NCBI GenBank assembly: GCA_028705785.1
Contig: JAQWCT010000078.1
Span: forward strand, 1 to 10,440
Reading direction: 5' to 3'
Length of the DNA stretch: 10,440 nucleotides
Source: Sulfurospirillaceae bacterium
Lineage (GTDB): Bacteria > Campylobacterota > Campylobacteria > Campylobacterales > Sulfurospirillaceae
Positions 6,454 through 10,440 of this stretch are shown one piece after another. The number at the start of each line of letters is the position of its first letter. The first letter of the stretch is position 1. A program made the position numbers and the translations under genes. The notes under the pieces were generated by a model that did no database searches, had not been told where the DNA came from, and saw nothing but the letters and a program-made list of their open reading frames with translations.

Positions 6454-7071
6454 ATGTTAACAGTAGCACTACCCAAAGGTAGAATAGCAGACGAAACTTT
6501 AGCAATTTTTGAAAAAATATTTAACAGATCATTTTGTTTCGATGATAGAAAACTGATCCTTGAAGAGGGCGGTTTTAGGTTTTTATTAGTACGAAACCAA
6601 GATGTACCTGCTTATGTTTTGCACCAATCTGCAGACATTGGTGTAGTGGGGCTTGATGTATTAGAAGAAAAAGATGAAGATTTATTGCGTTTATTGGATC
6701 TCAATATTGGCAAGTGTAAGGTTTGTGTGGGCATTCAAGAGGGAAAAGAAATTGACTATACAACGCCTGAACTTAAAGTAGCTACAAAGATGGTCAATAT
6801 TGCTCAAAAATACTTTTCTAAAAAAGCTGTCGCTGTTGATATTATTAAGCTCTATGGCTCGATAGAATTAGCTCCTCTCGTAGGTCTTTGTGATGTAATT
6901 GTAGATGTGGTGGAAACAGGTGCTACAATGAAGCAAAATGGTCTTAAAGTTATTGAAACCATCATGGAATCTTCCGCCTATTTGATTGCTAATAAAAACA
7001 GCTTTATAGAAAAAAAAGAAGAAATTACGACCCTCTATTATAAAATCGGTGATGTGATTAAAGAGAAGTAA
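6454..7071 (+). CDS. hisG: ATP phosphoribosyltransferase, short form
   Basis: HisG condenses ATP with PRPP to form phosphoribosyl-ATP, the first and controlled step of histidine synthesis. The 205-residue product is the short form that lacks the C-terminal regulatory (ACT-like) domain of the roughly 300-residue form. In characterised bacteria short HisG works as a complex with HisZ, a histidyl-tRNA-synthetase-like subunit; HisZ is not in this window. Motifs seen are ALPKGRI (5-11), the segment SADIGVVGLDVL (59-70) and the PRPP-binding loop DVVETGATMKQNGL (151-164). The ATG at 6454 has AAGGA five bases upstream and follows coaX by 8 nt. It is the last gene of the plus-strand unit, and its stop codon lies within the terminator hairpin. 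No other his gene is near, so the pathway is scattered on the chromosome. Confidence 0.96.
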   Translation: MLTVALPKGRIADETLAIFEKIFNRSFCFDDRKLILEEGGFRFLLVRNQDVPAYVLHQSADIGVVGLDVLEEKDEDLLRLLDLNIGKCKVCVGIQEGKEIDYTTPELKVATKMVNIAQKYFSKKAVAVDIIKLYGSIELAPLVGLCDVIVDVVETGATMKQNGLKVIETIMESSAYLIANKNSFIEKKEEITTLYYKIGDVIKEK

Positions 7072-7099
7072 TTGGCCTAAAAAAGGTCAATTACTTTTT
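7066..7099 (+). terminator. Intrinsic terminator after hisG, possibly bidirectional
   Basis: The left arm AGTAATTGGCCT (7067-7078) pairs with AGGTCAATTACT (7084-7095) with one G-T wobble, around an AAAAA loop (7079-7083). A TTTTT run (7095-7099) follows on the plus strand, giving a standard terminator for the coaX-hisG unit. On the minus strand the hairpin is followed by TTCTCTTT, a weaker tract that could also end the kinase/receiver transcript. Both stop codons, TAA of hisG (7069-7071) and TAG of the receiver gene (7079-7077), lie within the hairpin. Confidence 0.88.
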
Positions 7100-7457
7100 G
7101 AATTTTTGAACTCAAATCGTGATCTCGTATAGGTTTAACAAGAAAATCAAAAGCACCACGGTCAAATGCTTCATTTTTTCTTGTTTCATCTGTTGTAAGG
7201 ACAATGACAGGGAGCTTTTGGAATTCTGGCATAGATTGAAGATTAGTTAAAAATTCAATGCCATCCATAACAGGCATTTTGATATCCAGTAAAATGAGGT
7301 CAATCTGTACTTCAGTCTTCAAAAGATTCAAGGCATCAAGGCCATTAGTGGCTTCGACAATCGTATCAACATTGTCATTGCGTTTTAGCATAGAACTAAT
7401 CAATTTAAGATTGATAAAATCGTCATCAACAGCCAAGATTTTTAATTTTTTCTCCAT
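7077..7457 (-). CDS. Stand-alone CheY-like response regulator
   Basis: This 126-residue protein is a single receiver domain with no output domain. It would act by protein-protein contact or as a phosphate relay. All conserved receiver residues are present: the acidic cluster D11-D13 (AVDDDF), the phospho-acceptor D58 (LILLDIKMPVMDG), T88 (IVLTTDE) and K108 (FLVKPI). The ATG at 7457 has AAGGGA seven bases upstream. It begins 16 nt after the stop of the hybrid kinase gene in the same orientation, so the two are probably cotranscribed and functionally paired. It is not recognisably the chemotaxis CheY, because the neighbours are not chemotaxis genes. The target of its output is unknown. Its stop lies inside the shared terminator hairpin. 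Confidence 0.92.
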   Translation of the reverse strand: MEKKLKILAVDDDFINLKLISSMLKRNDNVDTIVEATNGLDALNLLKTEVQIDLILLDIKMPVMDGIEFLTNLQSMPEFQKLPVIVLTTDETRKNEAFDRGAFDFLVKPIRDHDLSSKIQKVIDLF

Positions 7458-7473
7458 TGGTCAATCCCTTTTT

Positions 7474-10440
7474 TTAAATAAACTTGTTGAGTAAAAGCTC
7501 TAAATCTTTTTTACTAATTTGATTAGGTAATATGATACTAAAGGCTAAAGTAGCATCAAGACCTTTATCGTCGTCAGCGCTGGTAAACATAATTGTATTG
7601 ATAGTTCCTAGCTTTTGTTGCATTTCAATATCTTTTACCCAGTTTGAAAAATACTCAGTCCCTTGCATAAGTGTTTCTTTATCAAATAAAATAAGCTTAT
7701 AGTGTTTTTCTATAATCTTTTCTTTGAACTGTTCATAAGAAGAAGCAGATTCGACTGTTTGAGACATTTTTGAGAGCACACTAGTGAAAATCTTAGTTTC
7801 AATAGGACTTTTCTTGAATACCAAAATATCACAAATCTCAAGTACTGACTCTTCTGTAGCTATAGGTGTGATTTCCTCTTGTATAAATTCTTGAGGTTGT
7901 ATTATTTCTTGCACAATATTAGGTTCAACTTTAAGAGGAGCACTTGGTGTTTTTTCTTCGACTATAAGGTCTTGATCTTCTTCACTGAAATCAATTTTAT
8001 CTTGCATAAAGATATTGAGAATACTAATAATACTATCTTTTTTGATAGGTTTAGTGATATATTCATCAAGACCTTCTTTCATAAAGCGTTCCCTATCTCC
8101 TTTAAGCGCATTGGCAGTGATAGCAACGATAGGAATGTGAGGAAGTTTATTATTTTCTTCGTATTCTAAGATTTTATGAGTCGCTTCAATACCATCCATA
8201 ATAGGCATTGCAATATCCATGAAAATCATAGCATAATCACTTGCTTTCCTTCTTTCAAGCGCTTGAAGACCATTAGGGACAATGGTAATATCAAGGCCTA
8301 AATCTTCAAGTGTTCTTTTGATAAGTTTTTGGTTAATTTCATTATCTTCAGCAACTAGGACTTTTGCTTTAAATTTTCTACCAAATGTTGCTTTAGGGAT
8401 AAGGACTGGTTCTGTTGGAATTTCTTTTGTTGGAAGGAATTCTCTTTTAGCTTCAAGGACTTTGACCAATTTTGAAACATTGATAGGTTCATAAATAGGT
8501 GTGATGTATTTGGTGTTGTATTCACTAAATTTTGATTGTTGAGAAGATTTTAAAATAAGAATGATAGGAACTTTTATTTTTTTATATTCTTCTAGTTCTT
8601 CTTTGGTGAGGTTACTATAGTCTGCGACAATAATATTGCTGCCAGATTTAAAGATAAGGTTTTTAAGGCCACTAAAGTCACTGTAGTATTTAACATTCGA
8701 TCCAAAATAGTTAAAGTAATCATACATAAATTCAGTATGAGCTTTGCTACTATTGAGTGGTGAACAAAGGGCACAGTTAAACTCTCCAAAGCGATTCTTT
8801 TGGTCAATACCACTTGAGTTTGATTCTATAAGATCTAAGACAAAGTAAAATTTACTTCCTTTTCCCTCTTCACTTGAAACTTCGAGTCTGCCACCCATGA
8901 GCATAATATATTTAGAAGAGATAGTAAGTCCAAGTCCTGTTCCTCCAAATTTACGAGTAATAGTAGAGTCTGCTTGATTAAAGGCATCAAAAATGCCTTC
9001 AATTTTGTCTTTATTAATACCAATACCAGAATCATGGACACTAAAGAGAACTCTTGAAAAATTCATTGGAGCACCGTCTAATCGTTTGATTTCAACAGTA
9101 ATCTGACCATTGTTTGGTGTAAATTTAACAGCATTACTCATTAAATTAATAAGTACTTCTTTGATTTTTACAGCATCACCCTTAAGGTAATTATGTAGGC
9201 TAGGATCAATATACAAAGAGAGTTGAATATTTTTTTCTGCTGCTTTAGGTCCATAAACTTCAATAGCATTTTCAAATTCATCAATAGGAGAGAAGAGAAT
9301 TTCGTCGATTTCTATTTTATTGCTTTCTACTTTAGAAAGATCTAAAATGTTATTAATAATAGCCAACAAGTTTTCAGAACTTTTTTCGATAACATCAACA
9401 AATTCTTTATTTTCTTCATCCAAGTCAGAATTTTTAAGAAGCTCTGTAAAACCTATAATTCCATTGAGTGGTGTTCGTATCTCGTGCGACATATTGGCAA
9501 GGAAGATACTTTTTGCAGCACTAGCTTCTTCTGCATTTTTCCTTTCTTTAGCGATATTTTCGATGGCTTTGTCAATAATAGCGTAGGCGACATTCATACC
9601 CTCTGCAGTATGGAAATCAACTTTTTCTTTGGTATCAGCCAATTCTTCAACTCTTCCAAAGATACTTTCCAATCCTTTAAGGTTTTTCTTAAATTGTCCA
9701 GAAAGCGTAAATCCAAGTAACATCAAGATAATTGAAATAATCCATGTTGCTCCAGCGCCGATAAGCTGACCCATGTTTTGATTGTCATAACTTTTTTCTT
9801 CTTCATACAGAGCATTTTGGATAATTTGTGATGCCTTATCAAGAAGTTCAATTTTTTGAGTCAAAAGTCCAAACCAGAATGTAGGATCAATCAGGTATTC
9901 GCCCGTTTGTGAAGCGATGATAAGCTCTCCTCTTGCTTTAACGACTTCTTCTTCAAGTTTAATATTAGTTGTTAATGTATAAAGATTTTCAATTTGTCCT
10001 TTGGACATTTTATCATTAATAGCGGTATAGTCAAAAGCATTAACAGATCCAGAAATATTAATCCAGATCGAAAGATCACTTTCAGTAAAGGGGACATATT
10101 GGCTTAATATTTTAGAGATAAATCCTCTCTCCTGACCTAAATATTCAATATTTTTATAAGCAGAAACCAATGAATAGGTAAGGTTAGCAATTTTTGCGTT
10201 TGTATTGATTGTTCCGATGGATTCTAGTTCTTTAAGTAGTTGTGCGTTAATTTGACTGTAAAATTCAAAAAACATTTTATTAAAATCAATAGAAAAGTTG
10301 TCTACGCTTTGTCTCACCTCGGTGATTCGGTTAAGAAAAGGCATAATGGTTTTAACATGAGGTGTTATTTCATGTGTTTGAAAAAAGTCAAGGAATTCTT
10401 TCATTGACTTGTTAACACTTAGGCGTTGTTCTTGTAGGGC
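7474..10440 (-). CDS. Hybrid sensor histidine kinase with NIT-like sensor and three receiver-type domains (partial)
   Basis: This is a membrane sensor kinase whose start lies beyond the right edge; the frame stays open from 10404 (an internal ATG, residue 1 below) to 10440, encoding LQEQRLSVNKS. That segment and YLGQERGF (88-95) resemble the paired LQxER motifs of NIT (nitrate/nitrite-sensing type) domains. A membrane segment follows at about 214-235, so the sensor is presumably periplasmic, with an earlier membrane segment outside the window. Next come a HAMP-like linker, the dimerisation/phosphoacceptor domain (NMSHEIRTPLNG, H307) and the ATPase domain (N box 420-430, DSGIGI 458-463, FGGTGLGL 486-493). 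Residues 541-650 look like a receiver lacking key residues, 680-800 are an intact receiver (E686/D687, D730, T763, K785), and 855-976 form another degenerate receiver. No HPt domain is seen. The nitrate link is a family-based guess. Confidence 0.92.
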   Translation of the reverse strand, partial: ALQEQRLSVNKSMKEFLDFFQTHEITPHVKTIMPFLNRITEVRQSVDNFSIDFNKMFFEFYSQINAQLLKELESIGTINTNAKIANLTYSLVSAYKNIEYLGQERGFISKILSQYVPFTESDLSIWINISGSVNAFDYTAINDKMSKGQIENLYTLTTNIKLEEEVVKARGELIIASQTGEYLIDPTFWFGLLTQKIELLDKASQIIQNALYEEEKSYDNQNMGQLIGAGATWIISIILMLLGFTLSGQFKKNLKGLESIFGRVEELADTKEKVDFHTAEGMNVAYAIIDKAIENIAKERKNAEEASAAKSIFLANMSHEIRTPLNGIIGFTELLKNSDLDEENKEFVDVIEKSSENLLAIINNILDLSKVESNKIEIDEILFSPIDEFENAIEVYGPKAAEKNIQLSLYIDPSLHNYLKGDAVKIKEVLINLMSNAVKFTPNNGQITVEIKRLDGAPMNFSRVLFSVHDSGIGINKDKIEGIFDAFNQADSTITRKFGGTGLGLTISSKYIMLMGGRLEVSSEEGKGSKFYFVLDLIESNSSGIDQKNRFGEFNCALCSPLNSSKAHTEFMYDYFNYFGSNVKYYSDFSGLKNLIFKSGSNIIVADYSNLTKEELEEYKKIKVPIILILKSSQQSKFSEYNTKYITPIYEPINVSKLVKVLEAKREFLPTKEIPTEPVLIPKATFGRKFKAKVLVAEDNEINQKLIKRTLEDLGLDITIVPNGLQALERRKASDYAMIFMDIAMPIMDGIEATHKILEYEENNKLPHIPIVAITANALKGDRERFMKEGLDEYITKPIKKDSIISILNIFMQDKIDFSEEDQDLIVEEKTPSAPLKVEPNIVQEIIQPQEFIQEEITPIATEESVLEICDILVFKKSPIETKIFTSVLSKMSQTVESASSYEQFKEKIIEKHYKLILFDKETLMQGTEYFSNWVKDIEMQQKLGTINTIMFTSADDDKGLDATLAFSIILPNQISKKDLELLLNKFI

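Noticed and set aside
7879..9720. Several plus- and minus-strand open frames of 68-96 codons inside the hybrid kinase gene
   Set aside because: They lie in other frames of a well-supported kinase gene, have no recognisable motifs and are expected by chance in AT-rich sequence.
10402..10404. ATG at 10404 as the true start of the hybrid kinase
   Set aside because: The frame continues in-frame to the window edge and encodes a NIT-like LQEQRL motif there, so the real start is outside the window.

Overview
The window is about 10.4 kb of AT-rich, almost fully coding chromosomal DNA. It looks like a Campylobacterota (epsilonproteobacterial) chromosome, most likely Sulfurospirillum or a close relative. 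The evidence is the Fur sequence type, the gatC–cvpA–fur–lysS order shared in outline with Campylobacter jejuni, a short type III pantothenate kinase, short-form HisG, frequent TTG/GTG starts, and A/T-rich extended -10 promoters. I see no mobile element, CRISPR array, tRNA, rRNA or sign of recent transfer. The species is inference.

Region 1 (1–3720, minus strand) is one tightly packed transcription unit, read right to left: gatC, pilT, a GGDEF-domain gene, cvpA, fur and lysS, which runs off the left edge. Spacings are mostly under 30 nt and the GGDEF and cvpA genes overlap by one base (TAATG). An extended -10 promoter (TGG-TATAAT) lies upstream of gatC, and a second candidate -10 lies in the pilT–GGDEF gap. 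The unit mixes translation (GatC, LysS), iron regulation (Fur), pilus retraction (PilT) and probable cyclic-di-GMP synthesis. pilT and the GGDEF gene sit where C. jejuni has gatC next to the cvpA homologue.

Region 2 (3721–3885) is the only sizeable intergenic region. It lies between divergent promoters and carries a 35-bp nested inverted repeat centred at 3798. The repeat should be transcribed by neither predicted promoter, so it is better explained as a protein-binding site than as an RNA hairpin.

Region 3 (3886–7071, plus strand) is a five-gene unit: a single-pass inner-membrane protein of YfgM-like layout, a lipoprotein resembling a BamB-type beta-propeller, a small unrecognised protein, coaX (coenzyme A synthesis) and hisG (first step of histidine synthesis). 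Two junctions are stop/start overlaps (TAATG and ATGA). An intrinsic terminator follows hisG, and its stem contains the stop codons of both converging genes.

Region 4 (7077–10440, minus strand) encodes a signalling pair. A very large hybrid histidine kinase has a NIT-like sensor domain and reads in frame through the right edge, so its start is outside the window. It carries one intact receiver flanked by two receiver-like domains that lack key residues. A stand-alone CheY-like receiver follows 16 nt downstream. The stimulus is unknown; nitrate/nitrite is a guess from the domain family.

Most of the window is conserved housekeeping sequence. The least explained parts are the intergenic palindrome, the degenerate receivers of the kinase, the inserted pilT/GGDEF pair and the small gene before coaX.
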